A stretch of DNA of 64,000 nucleotides from Pteria penguin (taxonomy: Eukaryota; Mollusca; Bivalvia; Pterioida; Pteriidae), in assembly GCA_035048485.1 (NCBI GenBank), contig CM068585.1, positions 21,130,001 to 21,194,000 on the forward strand, in the 5' to 3' direction. Both the position numbers and the translations under genes were made by a program. Below are positions 1-11,009 of this stretch, piece after piece. The stretch's first letter is position 1; every line of letters begins with the position of its first letter. The notes below the pieces were generated by a model. That model did not search any database. It was not told the origin of the DNA and saw nothing but the letters and a program-made list of their open reading frames with translations.

Positions 1-49
1 TTTTTTACTGCAAAATATCGTGTACTTAATCACTTGTGGAGTGTGCACA

Positions 50-245
50 AACAATATGTAAATCACTCTAAAACTAAGGAGTATCTCCCTCATGCATAGC
101 TCTGTTCTTAGATTGATTCTTTGGAGCACTTTTTCGGTCATTTTGGTTTCAATACTGCTCTTCAAATATTTATATATAAGAATTCCGACCATTCAGCCTC
201 GAGCATTACTGAAGAGACTTAAAGTATATGTTCTATATTTATTAC
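50..245 (+). repeat. Dispersed repeat R1, copy 1
   Basis: This about 200-bp block recurs in the window near 13255-13612, 17905-17965, 20215-20385, 49796-49880 (minus) and 52830-53215. Shared landmarks are 'agtatctccctcatgca', 'ctttttcggtcattttgg', 'actgctcttcaaatatt' and 'tgaagagac'. The copies are diverged and contain no reading frame. At 52.5-53.2 kb it lies about 200 bp downstream of an RT-element tail in the same orientation, so it may be the distal part of that element rather than an independent family. Confidence 0.7.
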
Positions 246-1346
246 ACAATGTGAACGAACACGTATAATTTCCAAACCGTTACGTAAAGGGGTATAACTA
301 CTATATGACACCCATATCAATTTTTTGTTTCACTTAGTTAAGTGTTTTGTATATAGCATATTTGGTTTGTGTTTTCCCTTTATGTGTTTGTAATTATTGT
401 GTCTAGAAGAAGGGGCAAATCGCTTAGTAAATTTGACAATTTATTTGTTGTGTTTTTGTCATTGTCACTTTTTGTGCTTTTATATTTGACCTGTATCGTT
501 TTTGTTTACTTTATTTTAAAGTGACTTGAATTGACATTGACACGATTAATTTGCAGACACAAAAGTATTCACAAAGCAGTTATAATGTTAACTTGAATTG
601 CTTGTAATGAAAGGTTATTGCTGTACTCACTGTATCTCCAATAGATGAATTCCGAATTTTCGATTACGCTTTGAAATTCTTAAGTAGTACCAAAACAGCA
701 CGTGACTACGGACAAATACGGACACGTCTGAATTACAGAATTTCAATTATGAGTAATTGAAGAACAAATTTGTTTCTTAGTATTGAGCAGTTATCACTGT
801 TTTCCCTTTGGCTTGTTCCTTTGTAATTCTTTAGTTTTAACGACTAATTCCAGGTAGCACAAAACACATTCAGAGGATCGCAGAGGTTTCCCTAAAACAT
901 TTTAAGCATAATGTTATAATAATGTTTTTAAAACATTTCAAATTGTATCAGAACATTTTAGTAAAACTTAAAGAATAACTCATAGGTGATTTTCGAAGGA
1001 ATTTGTAAATATGTTGTTAAAATGTTTTAGGTAGCAAATTGGTTGATATGAAATGTTATTCGGAAATGTTTTAAACATGTTTTAAAATCAATTGAATGCA
1101 AGTTACATGAAAATTGCTATGTTATTTATTTGAAAAACTTTTGACACATATAACTCATTATGAGTCATGCAAATGTCATTTCGAGAGAAGGTAAAATTTG
1201 ATATTGCTTTTACTTTTTTACATTTTTGTGAAACATTTTATACGGCGTTCTTAAAACTTTGTAGAAACATTTTTACATTTCTACGAAGCTCTTCTATAAA
1301 TCTTCAAATAATGTTTGATGATATTTTCTGAAAATGTACAAAATAG

Positions 1347-1350
<4 letters not shown>

Positions 1351-1381
<31 letters not shown>

Positions 1382-1396
1382 GTACAAAATAGTTTC

Positions 1397-1422
<26 letters not shown>
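1351..1422. repeat. (AT)n microsatellite, two arrays
   Basis: Two runs of alternating AT (1351-1378 and 1397-1420) are separated by a duplicated 'gtacaaaatagtttcat' block, so the unit that was duplicated is larger than the dinucleotide. Confidence 0.9.
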
Positions 1423-1432
<10 letters not shown>

Positions 1433-2584
1433 TTCGAACAGAAGTCCCACTTTTCCAAAGTAGAGGAAACAATCTGTTCTCATATGTGATCGATTTGAAC
1501 AGGTATTTTTATAGGACAGTATTTGATTTTTGAATTTTTTGCACAATTATCATGTTGATATTTTATCAGACGATATAAACAAAACTCTTGCTGATGTGAT
1601 CTTTTCGAACTTGTCGGAATTGATATATGAAATTAAAGTTAATTTTCACTTTCGGGAAGAGGGGTAGGGGCGTGAAGTTATCTTTATTGAGAACTAAAAC
1701 CTCTTAAAGGCGCAGTATGTGTTGCATAACAATTCTCATTAGTTTGCACGGAGAGATAACGGAGTAATCTTTATTCACTAATCGAAGAATTAGGTAAGTT
1801 TCTCTCATAGCATGGGTTTTAATGAATTGGACATTATAGATAAGATGTTTTAATTTCGATTAATGTAGACTCAACTTGAAATCTATTAATGTTTTACGAA
1901 AGACATCTAAACAGACGAATGACAACAATGGTATTCATGATTTGGCGCAGCATTAATTACATTACTTAGAATTAGTATTCCTATATTTTAATTCTTTTTT
2001 CAGAAGAAAAGAAGGGGTAATGTGCTGGGGAGGAGCAAATGGACGACTTGGATTGAAAATTGTGTTAAATTAGTTTGAAAAAAATTTATGAGATGATATG
2101 TTATTATCATTAATTTAAAGGAAAGAAATACTAAGATAAGACCTCACTTAAAGTATTTCTAAAGCACTCTTCCTCAATTCTCTTCTTAGCTTTTTTGTTT
2201 GAAGAATCAAAAGATCACTATATTCTCTCTTTCCATAAAATCAAATGTATATGTGTAAAACATTGTTTTTAAACTAGGTCAAAGTTTTGTGCAGATGAGG
2301 CATTAAGATTTTTTTAAAGGACGGTTACCAGGGAGCTTTGTTGCCCACTGACAACTTTCATTCACATTTTGATATTATATGATATATGGCTGTTGATCCT
2401 TAAGCTTTTATGTTTACTCTATTCCAAAAATTATCGGAATGCAACAAAAAAGATGACCCAACTGGTCAATTTCTGCTACTTTTGATAGCTTTAAATCAAA
2501 TTTAGCTAGCCGCCTTTGTGGCTCTTCAAGCCTTTGATTGTGATATTTGGTGAGAAAGTGTTCCAATAGATTGTTGGCATTACT

Positions 2585-3196
2585 ATGCGTACTAATTGCG
2601 CGTCCCTTCTGGCCGACATATTTTTGTACTCTTACGAAGCAGAATTCATACATTCTCTGCTCTCCAAAATAAATAAACCATTAGCATCTCAGTTCAACTT
2701 TACATACAGATACATCGATGACGTTTTGTCGATTAACAACCCTGTATTTAAGGATCACCTCCATACCATAACTCCAAAGGAACTTGAGATAAAAGATACA
2801 ACATAGAGCGCATCTTCTGCTTCATACCTCGATATACTCCTATCAGTTAGTGACGATGGTTCATTGGTAACCTCTCTCTATGACAAACGTGACGATTTCA
2901 ATTTCATTATTACCAACTTCCCTTTTCTGAGTTGCGACATACCTTCCTCTCCCGCATATGGCGTCTTCATTTCACAACTTATATGTTATGCCAGGACATG
3001 CTCTCAATACAAAAATTTCGTCCTGAGAGCGATGTTTCTTACCACGAAACTATACTCACAAGGATATATTGAAGAACGTTTGGAATTGTCACTGAAGAAG
3101 TTCTATGGTCGCTATAGGGATCTAGTGCAATTTCAGATTCCTCTGTCAAGACTGTTAACCGACATCTTGGGACCTGACCATACAAAAACCATGTGA
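2585..3196 (+). pseudogene. Penelope-like reverse transcriptase, C-terminal fragment
   Basis: This is the C-terminal third of a Penelope-like (PLE) reverse transcriptase. It is readable in one frame across a single TAG at 2804-2806, where the related copy at 57.7 kb has GAG, so the TAG is a point mutation. Visible motifs are the RT motif B remnant (TNCASLLADIF), catalytic YIDD and the family signatures AYGVFISQL and KFYGRY near the C-terminus. All N-terminal domains are missing. It would have copied element RNA; this copy cannot. Confidence 0.85.
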
Positions 3197-3235
3197 ACTT
3201 TTTAACTAAACTTGATACTTCATTTGACATAATAT

Positions 3236-3262
3236 GTATATATATATATATATTTATATATA
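3236..3262. repeat. (TA)n microsatellite
   Basis: Alternating TA run shortly after the stop codon of the RT fragment, inside the element tail. The related copy at 58.1 kb has a shorter 'cgtatatacag' at the same place, so the array expanded here. Confidence 0.8.
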
Positions 3263-4487
3263 TTTAAATATAGACATTTATTCAGGTGCGTTTCCGACAT
3301 CGGAATTTCAGTCAGGCAGCATTTCTTGCTTTGAATGGGAAAATTTGACTTTGTGTTCTTGTCTCCTTCGTGTGTTCGTGCCTGTATATTAATGTATTTA
3401 CTTCCTCGACTTCATAGGTTGTTGCAGGACTTTTGCGACGGGTGTTGCCTGCAACCAGGGGACGCTTACTCCTCCCGGGCACCTGAGGATTTTATTGGGG
3501 TTCGCATTTGTCTGAATATGACACTATACCCGATATTGTCCATTTATTCCATGGATTATGAGATATGGTTTACCCTTCGGTACTTCTTCGTTTTTTACAT
3601 TCATACATGCTGGATGTGGCGCATTTATTCGATGTATGATAAACTTTTCATTTATATTTGTCTTATCTTCCTTTTAATTATAAGTGATATTTCCTCAAAG
3701 TTTCTTTTATTCTTTCATATGCATAATTTTACATTTATCTTTAAATTTCAAGACTGTTCTTTAATTGCTCTGCAGCGTTAAGAATAAAGTGGTAAATCTG
3801 AAGTCGCGCTAGAGATTTTATGTCGAAGCAACCTTTCTTCTATATTGGATCATTTCATTTCGTATCAACCTAATGACGTATCATAGTTTTCCTTAACTAA
3901 TGCTTGACAAGCAAACCATTACTCATTCTTGTATTCTGATCGTTAGATGATCTATTTTCAACACTTAATTCTATCTTTTTGGTTGATTAATTAGACCACT
4001 TCTAGCAGTTCTTCAAACTGGTTAGTATAGTTAAGTTTGATAATTTGATCGGTCAAATATGCAGCCTAAAGAAAGATATGTTCTGGTTTTAGCCAAAATG
4101 AAAACCGGTATAAGATGACAACACTTCATTAATGTAAAATCAAAGGATTAGATCACTGGAGTTAAAAGCAACAAGCATTAGTACACGGTGGGAAGGAAAT
4201 AAACCCCGTTATTATGTAAGGAATATACATGCATGGAGATTATTTGATTAAAGGTGCAACCTACTTCTTGATGTTATCATTAAATACAGAAATCCATGAC
4301 GATTGTAGTTCTTTAGCGACTTGCAATCAGACATATACCGCATTTACTCATTAGGCAGATCTTGCTATCGCTATAAATCAATGAATAGCTGCTTCTTTGC
4401 TCATCTTAATTTCATTAAAAAAGAAGTCATTTGTATTGACTTTCAATACATGTCTTTCTGTTATTCCTTTATTGCGCCACTGTGTTT

Positions 4488-4565
4488 AAAAGGTTGGTTA
4501 CCTCCTGCTTCCATGTCGCGATATAACTGAAAAATTGATGAGAGCGACGTAAAACACCAATCAAC
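4488..4565 (-). repeat. SINE-like tail repeat
   Basis: The inverse of 'ttttacgtcgctttcaac' and 'cagttatatcgcgacatgg' is found here, and the same block in direct orientation is at 41838-41910. It resembles a SINE 3' domain; no tRNA-like head can be recognised next to it. Confidence 0.55.
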
Positions 4566-4740
4566 CAAATATCCTTTATAGACTGGTACTAACCAACAGT
4601 ATCTTCCTCATATAATTTTACCTTATATTCTGCTTCGCAAGACAGTGCACCTAAGCGCTTTTTCGTTGTTGTCATTGTACAGTTTGGATTTTTGGAAGGA
4701 TGTGCGAACATAATTATTAGTCTTTTGTTTTGTATTTTAT

Positions 4741-5200
4741 TGGTAAAGAAAAAAGAGGAGTTACCGGCTCAGTTATGTGGCAGAAGTCACCATGGAGCTA
4801 TACAATACATGAATATAAATAATATAATAGAACATTTAACACATTACAAAAATATTTGATTGTAGTGCAATTACGATACCGACTTAGGACGGTCATTTAA
4901 TTTGACAAAAGACAAACAAATGGTGTGGTTAACCGGTTTACGGGCCCACCTTCCCACTCACCGTAACAGCAGAACAATCAAAAGACGTACATTTAAAAAT
5001 TTATAAATAATCCTCCATGTAAAGAACAAGGGTCAACAGGTATCGCATATTGAGAGGTCATAAAAATATAAACACGTAAGGTATTGTAAAACACATAATG
5101 GTATAGAAATATATGCGACATCAACATGATAAACCGTGCTCTGCCAGTCTGAAAGCGAGCTAAGACCCTAGATCTGTAGGAGTCCCGACTAACAGTCAGA
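4741..5200 (-). repeat. Naiad 3' tail
   Basis: This non-coding tail follows the SECIS candidate. Conserved blocks on the minus strand include 'gactgttagtcgggactcc', 'gtaaaccggttaaccacacc' and 'gaccgtcctaagtcggta'. The terminal 50 bp ('tagctccatggtgacttc') recurs at 31361-31412 next to an (ATT)n array. Solo copies of parts of this tail are at 15366-15600, 21240-21520, 49130-49440, 51380-51880, 53340-53530, 53720-53920 and 55300-55480. Confidence 0.8.
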
Positions 5201-5266
5201 GGGGACGAGGTTCAGGACCATGTCTCCTCTGAAAGAGGTTTGGACAAGGCCCGTCATATAGTCCCC
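5201..5266 (-). promoter_or_regulatory. SECIS element candidate (type II) overlapping the stop codon
   Basis: Read on the minus strand: helix I GGGGAC (5266-5261) pairs perfectly with GUCCCC (5206-5201). The internal loop is UAU on the 5' side and ACCUC spacing on the 3' side. The quartet is AUGA-C (5257-5253) against UGAA (5214-5211), giving tandem G.A pairs. Helix II is GGGCC (5252-5248) with GGUCC (5219-5215), a U.U mismatch, then UUGUC region paired to GACA. The apical loop has AAA (5241-5239), 12 nt after AUGA. A mini-stem CCUCU/AGAGG (5238-5234, 5230-5226) closes a UUC loop. These are the defining parts of a eukaryotic type II SECIS. The ORF's terminal UGA (5256-5254) is inside the quartet. 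Folding was done by hand. Confidence 0.8.
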
Positions 5267-5844
5267 ACCGCCCTGTTAGTCAGCGTGCAACGTTCAAGTA
5301 AAAGTCTGCATAAGGCTGTAGAGGGGCCAAATACAAGACCTATAGTCTTTTTGATGATCTCAATATCATATTGTCTATTTAGGAGACGTTTGACTATTTT
5401 ATTACATGATAAAATAACGTTATCGGAGCCTTTTACTTTCCTTAGTTTATATACGAGATCACCGTAAAAATTAGGATGGGAAATTCCATTGGATACATAC
5501 TGTTGAAAAGAAATATTTCCAAATTTAGATAGAAGTTCTGAATACGATCTGAAGAATTTGCCGAATGTTTTTCTTAGCTTGTGATATCTGTAACCCTGAG
5601 TTAAAAGTTTAGTAGTAATTTGTAAATTTCGTTTATGAAAGTCTAAAACATCGGTGCAGCCTCTGACAAATCGAACTAATTGAGATATATAGATACCATA
5701 TGATGGGAGTCGAGGGACATCGCCATCCAAGTAAGGGAAATTTACAATAGGAAATCCAAAATCCTCACGTTTATCATAAATATTAGTATATATTAGGTTG
5801 TTGATAATTTTGATGTTTAAATCTAAGAAAGGTGTAGATTTATC

Positions 5845-5847
5845 TCA
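5845..5847 (-). other. In-frame UGA (candidate Sec) after the RT palm
   Basis: UGA follows NKANT and precedes DKSTPFLDL, about 30 codons after the catalytic YLDD. The corresponding place in the family 2 protein (59872-61034) reads [11 protein letters not shown], so the aligned residue there is Ser or a neighbour. A Ser/Sec/Cys exchange is plausible but not shown. Confidence 0.55.
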
Positions 5848-6732
5848 AGTATTAGCTTTATTCAATGTGAGCTCTGGTGGATATATTTCTGATATAAATT
5901 TTTCGAATTCAGGGTTATCGATAACCAAAATGTCATCCAGATATCTGCAAGTATTATTAAATTTGTCAATGAGGTCAAAACGTTTTGATTTTTGAATAGA
6001 AACCATAAAATCCCTCTCATAACAATAAAGAAATAAATCTGCTATCAGAGGCGCGCAGTTAGTACCCATAGGAATCCCAACTATTTGTTGATATATCTTG
6101 CCATCAAATTGCACAAAAATATTATTCATGAGAAAATCTAGTGCTTTACATAATTCCTTGCAAGTCCAGTATTTATATGAAGTATATTGTTTGTTGGAAA
6201 AGAATCCAGAGTTATTGGAAGTACATATGTACGTTTTAGATTCTCTGTGAAAACACCATTGTATAAGAGACAGCAACTTGCTTTTAATCAAATCATGAGG
6301 CAGAGATGTATAAAGTGTAGAAAAATCAAATGTAGAAATTTGAGTCGCTTTGAAATTTAGCGAAAGAAGTTTGTCTATAACTTCATGAGAATTTTTAATC
6401 GACCAAAAGTAATTGATGTTACTATTATGAAATGCGACATCACAATATTTGATAATATGATCTTTTATAGCAGTTAGAGCAGACTTAATATGTTTCGATA
6501 GTACCGTAGTAGAGCAGTGGCTAGAATTAAATATAAAACGTGATTTATATGGACTTTTATGTAGTTTTGGGAGCCAATACATGGTTGGTAGATCAGATTT
6601 ATCAGTTTTAATTTTGAAGTCGGACATGGTCATGAGGTGATCGTGCAAAGTGCTCTCTTTTGGGGTAGGGCTTTCAACATATGTATGAGTGGAGTTTAAT
6701 TCGTTTTTAAGTACTTCAATATAATATAGTTT

Positions 6733-6735
6733 TCA
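6733..6735 (-). other. In-frame UGA (candidate Sec) in the RT N-terminal region
   Basis: UGA sits in the context NNIIVV-UGA-KLYY, just upstream of the RT fingers, in the frame of the RT domain. Relatives may have Cys or Trp at this point. If Trp (TGG), a G-to-A change would explain it without selenocysteine, so this codon is weaker evidence than the endonuclease pair. Confidence 0.55.
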
Positions 6736-7445
6736 AACAACTATTATGTTATTACCTGCTTTATCAGCGGGAACAAAGACATATTTAGCATGTAAGTCAG
6801 CTATCTTCTTTTTAATAGAATTTGTCGTCAATGTATTAGGCTGTTGAAATAAATGCGGATTTTCCGTAAAGTTCTTAATACGGATATCGACAATTCTTAA
6901 AATCTCGAATTTCCAATCATTAAGAGCATGAACATTTACCTGTTCATATTTTTACACCAACGTTTACAATATGTAGTTAAAGCATCTTCTATAACGTCAC
7001 GGCATTTATTGAAATCTATCCTGGACGGTAACCTATATTTAGGTCCTTTTCCAAAAAGGGTGCGCAATTTCTTGTCCGAAATACAGTTTAGGTCACCAGT
7101 AATAACATGACCTGCCGGTTTATAAACATATTTAGAATTTTCACAAGAACACGACGAAGGAATAGAGTCTGAAACATCAGGGTTAGATGTGACTTTATTA
7201 TAATTTAAAATAAGATTTCTTATAGGCTTTTTGTACTGGTAACAAATAAGTGGAGGTTCTAAATTCTCAAAATATTGGGGAATTTTAGATGTGACTCTAT
7301 GATCACGGAAAATATTAGAAATGTTAAGTAGATCGAAGCCTTTATTAATAAATTTAATTTTGAGAAATTGCTCCTTGGATGGAAGAGACGGAATACGAGG
7401 AAAGAGTTTATTATATGAAAATAAAATAATCAAATTGAGTTTATA

Positions 7446-7469
7446 TCAATCAGAATTGCGTAAACTTCA
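7446..7469 (-). other. Two in-frame UGA (candidate Sec) codons in the linker
   Basis: UGA codons at 7469-7467 and 7448-7446 are separated by six sense codons (SLRNSD). The frame is open on both sides and carries the linker that leads to the CxC motif. I cannot say which residue relatives have at these positions. Confidence 0.6.
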
Positions 7470-8018
7470 AAGATCAGCTTCGTCCAGGATAGGTTTCAAT
7501 TTATTTACCGGAATAGAAGATAGTGCATGCAAAAGTTCATGACGGCCATTATTTTTTGCGATAAATAGAAGATCGTTTAATGACCTATTTAAACGATTAC
7601 GTTTTCTGATGTTACGATTACGACGACGACCATGTGACCTACGTTTTCTAATAGTTTTATGTCTTAATGTAAAAATATTGATCTTATTCTGACGAGAAGA
7701 AATATTACCTTGTCGATATATTTGGTCGTTGAGACCAAGAGGGTATGGGGTTTGTAGTTGTTTAATCCAGTAGAGCTCGGTTTCCAAAAGTCGTTTTTTA
7801 ACATCTGATTTCGTATCACCTGGTAATTTAGAGATATTTTCTACTGGAGTTATTTTCACATTGTTAATATTATGTTGGTATTTATTAAAGTGGTTATAAA
7901 GAAAATTCTGGTATTTACGTCGTTAATTATTACGAATTTTATAGGAATGATTTCGAAAACGTTGTTTCAAAGTTTGAGAAGTTTCCCCGACATATTGAGC
8001 CCCACATCCTCTAGCTTC

Positions 8019-8054
8019 TCAAGTGATGACATATATAACATTGGCAGTATTTCA
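8019..8054 (-). other. Two in-frame UGA (candidate Sec) codons in the GIY-YIG finger
   Basis: UGA codons at 8054-8052 and 8021-8019 flank NTANVIYVIT. They stand where Cys is expected just before the GIY-YIG core and directly before the second Cys (GCGAQYVGET). Penelope-like GIY-YIG domains carry a conserved CCHH zinc-binding set here. Reading them as Sec restores an uninterrupted domain. That the residue is Cys in relatives is from knowledge of the family, not from an alignment made here. Confidence 0.75.
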
Positions 8055-8499
8055 ATCTATGTCTTTGTCTAATTTGGTGTTAAATATATTTCCATTAACC
8101 GAAGATTCAATATTGGACTTGCAGTTTAAATGATGGCAAGTAAGACATTTCTTGGCGTTGCACTTATTAATCTTAGAATACCCTCTGCGTATAGAATTGA
8201 CAGCTCTGTAAGAATTTATAGGTGTGAATGTTTTTGAAAATGAGATCGAACGTTTAATAGGGAAACTACTTTTAAGTGGAGAAATAAGAACTTTAGTGGT
8301 GCCGAATAATTTTCTACAAGAAATACCAGGTATATGAAGAGTGGACACAGAGGGTAATCTAAGTGGTGTGATTATAACTTTAGGAGATTTGTATTTTATT
8401 TTTATTAGATTTGAAGCCATTTTAATGAAAAGGGGGGATAAGGATGTACAAACCCTGGGGAAAACTCCCACACAACATTAGAACACACTAATGCTTTTT

Positions 8500-10739
8500 C
8501 TCAAATAGATGTACCGCAAGTAATTTGAAATTATTGGTCTCTACGCATCATTTTTTCTTTTGTTACTTGTTTGTTTTCTTTGTTTGTAATTGGTAACTGG
8601 TTTCAACTACATGTATTTCGTTCATACTTTGACTTTGTGATTACTAACGAATACTTGTTTGTTACGATTACTTTATAGATACAGATGCTGTGTAGTTCAG
8701 TCTATAGTTTCTATTGACTTGTTTGTTATTTTGAATATTAATCCTTGGATATTTTAACAGCTTTTGAATATGGTACTTTCGGTTGCTTTATTTTAAGATA
8801 CATCTATCTATGCAACCTGCCTTTCCGAAGTAATATTCCCAATTTTATTTTATCACAATATAACATTACAGCTTCTATCTCCTGCAGTCCACACCACACC
8901 TATAATGGTATGACAAACATCGATCAACAACAAACCTATTAAAAGCAACACCAAGTTGTAAGTGTCAATCCATATTAAGATCTTCTTCTATTTTCCTGTA
9001 TAATTTATGAAAAGATTTACACTCTTTGTCTTGATCAACATGAACAGACAAAATACGAAATTACCTATTAATGTTTTAGTTTTTAAACCAGCATATGCAT
9101 ATATATATTCATATAATAAGTATGTTGAATTAATCGGAACTCTGTTTTGTGTACTTTGCATCACTCTTCTTGTCCTATCGAATCACTTCTATTTCTCTGA
9201 AGAAGTTCTTACTCTATCTTTGCAACTACTTGTCTCACCGACTCTACGGAAAGGTGCTTACTCTGTTCATAGTGTCTGTAATTATGTCTTTGAGCGACTA
9301 TGTCAATCACCGAGCTGAACTGAAGTGAATTGAATGGGTTTCAATCCATTAGTGTTCAGATTACATTTTGATACATGTGAGAGCCATCTAACATGGCACT
9401 ATTTATGCCATTTACCGATTCATTTGTCTGATTGTCGTTCTATTTGTTACCAATTATGACTACACGATACTTGTAATGTGTTTCCACGAGAATCGAGGCA
9501 TGATATACATTATACTTTAAAAGTGTTTGTTCTACAAGGTTGGCTGTTGAGGCTTAAAAATTTCTCACACTTCAAGAAAATCAATAGTACAGATCTCTTG
9601 AGACAACAGTGAAATATTATTTAATAAAGTTCAGGCTAAATGGAGGAAAATGTCGAATTAATGTTGGAAAAAGTTTCCAACGATCGTTTACACGATGATA
9701 CGAAACTTTTGCAGAAGAACTATCACACAGATTAGGAAACATTTATTTGCTCTTCTCACACTGTCGTTACGGGTTACTTCTATAACTAGCGAGTAATAAT
9801 TCTCCGAAAACGTGACGAGGTGTCGACTGATTTTTTATATTCATCCCACCCTTTCTTGAACTCACTTCCACAATAATCAAGCATTTCCATACTGACACAC
9901 AAGCGTTAATCTTTGGAAGGGATTTCAACAACATTTGTTAGACTTGTGTACAACACTTTTTCAACACTTGTTTTACATGCCCTAATTTTTGAAAGTATAC
10001 CGAATTGTAGGGTATACATCTTTAATTATTAATTGATATAAATACTTAATTGCAAATTATCACGACCGGGTTTCCTTTACTTGTCTTTAAACATCCTAAA
10101 TGACATGGTCCATAGTTAGAAGTAACTAAAACAATCAGAAAAATTACTAAAGTGATATTATTTGTCGAAAGGTGTATCTAGAGTACGAAATTAATATTGC
10201 TATATAAGTTCTCATAGTTTGTATATTCCTTGGATCGACCTTTTGCAGGTAAACTGTCGGCTACTAATTGTATCACCAACCACGTTTTCTGTGCATCGAT
10301 ACTGAGACGAAATCTATACATGTACCTCAAAGCTTATACAAGCTGAGAAATTGTTTAAATCTAAAAACTGTCTCACTTTTGCTTAAGTGCATAATTTTGA
10401 ATATCGATTATTTTACGTCTAGTTCAGAATGTTCTAAGTTGCAAAGTACCAGTATGTTAGTTAAGCTCGTTGTTTGCCTTCTTGCCATGTTATAGTCAAT
10501 ATACCAAGTGTATCTTAATTTGGTAAAGAACTCGTGTTACTAAATCATGTAAAATTAATGTGATTTTTATATTATTTTTTTTTACTTTATGCCGGATGCA
10601 GCTAGTCAAACAAGAAAAACTTCTCAAGGACATATCGTCTAGCTTGTGATAATATGAGGTCCATGGATGCTCACTCCGCTACGGTTGCTGCCCTGCTCTA
10701 ACTTTGATCATTTACTTTGCTTATTGTCGAACATGTCAT

Positions 10740-10740
<1 letters not shown>
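8500..10740. other. AT-rich stretch with no recognisable gene
   Basis: Only short chance ORFs are present. I see no splice-flanked coding exon and no tandem repeat. Confidence 0.5.

Positions 10741-10798
<58 letters not shown>
10741..10798. repeat. (CT)n microsatellite
   Basis: About 29 uninterrupted CT units. Confidence 0.97.
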
Positions 10799-10800
<2 letters not shown>

Positions 10801-11009
10801 GGATATGATATACAAATTTCTTTGATTGTACTGCATTTGTGATGGGTGGAAAGATAGAACCGTAACCCATTTATTCTCTCCAAATAAGTGGCGTTTGTCG
10901 GTACCTGTCCTACTCGTTAATATGTTTTGCCTTTTTATGTTTTATTTCTTTTTTGTTCTGCATGTCCATGTCCACTTCTCATACAGCTGAGTCAGATGCC
11001 ATTTTCCTG

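Larger units (their letters stand above)
2575..3600 (+). mobile_element. 5'-truncated Penelope-like RT element (family 2) with 3' tail
   Basis: The element starts abruptly inside RT motif B ([12 protein letters not shown] near 2593) and runs through the catalytic YIDD (about 2707-2718) and the thumb region to a stop at 3194-3196, followed by a tail with the block 'gacgggtgttgcctgcaacc'. Sequence identity with 57608-58440 and 59550-61034 is obvious by eye. The truncation point within the RT fits abortive target-primed reverse transcription. It is a dead copy. Confidence 0.85.
5254..8420 (-). pseudogene. Naiad GIY-YIG/reverse transcriptase protein with six in-frame UGA codons
   Basis: Read from ATG 8420-8418 (MASNLIKIK), the protein has about 1055 codons. 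In order: a Cys cluster (CNAKKCLTC) near residue 100; GIY-YIG endonuclease (VIYVIT near 8039, QYVGET at 7997-7980, downstream R and H); a basic linker; the CxC motif (CSC, 7151-7143); then RT with catalytic Asp in FDFSTLYT (6327), [10 protein letters not shown] (about 6078) and YLDD (5943-5932). One frame runs 8420-6936 and a second runs from about 6935 to 5254, so one frameshift lies near 6936. In-frame interruptions are TGA at 8054, 8021, 7469, 7448, 6735 and 5847 (first bases on the minus strand) and a single TAA at 7925. The ORF ends at TGA 5256-5254. The TGA excess and the adjacent SECIS-like fold argue for a selenoprotein; the TAA and frameshift are true damage. Confidence 0.85.
4741..8500 (-). 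mobile_element. Naiad-type Penelope-like retroelement, nearly full length, Sec-encoding candidate
   Basis: The minus strand holds a single long ORF region (8420 down to 5254) and a 3' tail of about 500 bp to about 4741. The domain order is N-terminal GIY-YIG endonuclease, CxC linker, then RT. That permuted order is the hallmark of the Naiad clade; canonical Penelope elements carry the endonuclease at the C-terminus. The tail 'gaccgtcctaagtcggta' recurs as solo fragments elsewhere in the window. The outer limits are approximate: I did not find a clear target-site duplication. The copy carries one TAA and one frameshift, so it is probably inactive, although six TGA codons may be sense (selenocysteine) codons. 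Confidence 0.88.

Noticed and set aside
4993..5256. After the terminal TGA the Naiad frame stays open for 86 more codons, broken only by the second quartet TGA, until TAA at 4995.
   Set aside because: The related tail at 51.8 kb does not keep this frame open, and Sec insertion at a UGA inside the SECIS is implausible. Taken as chance.
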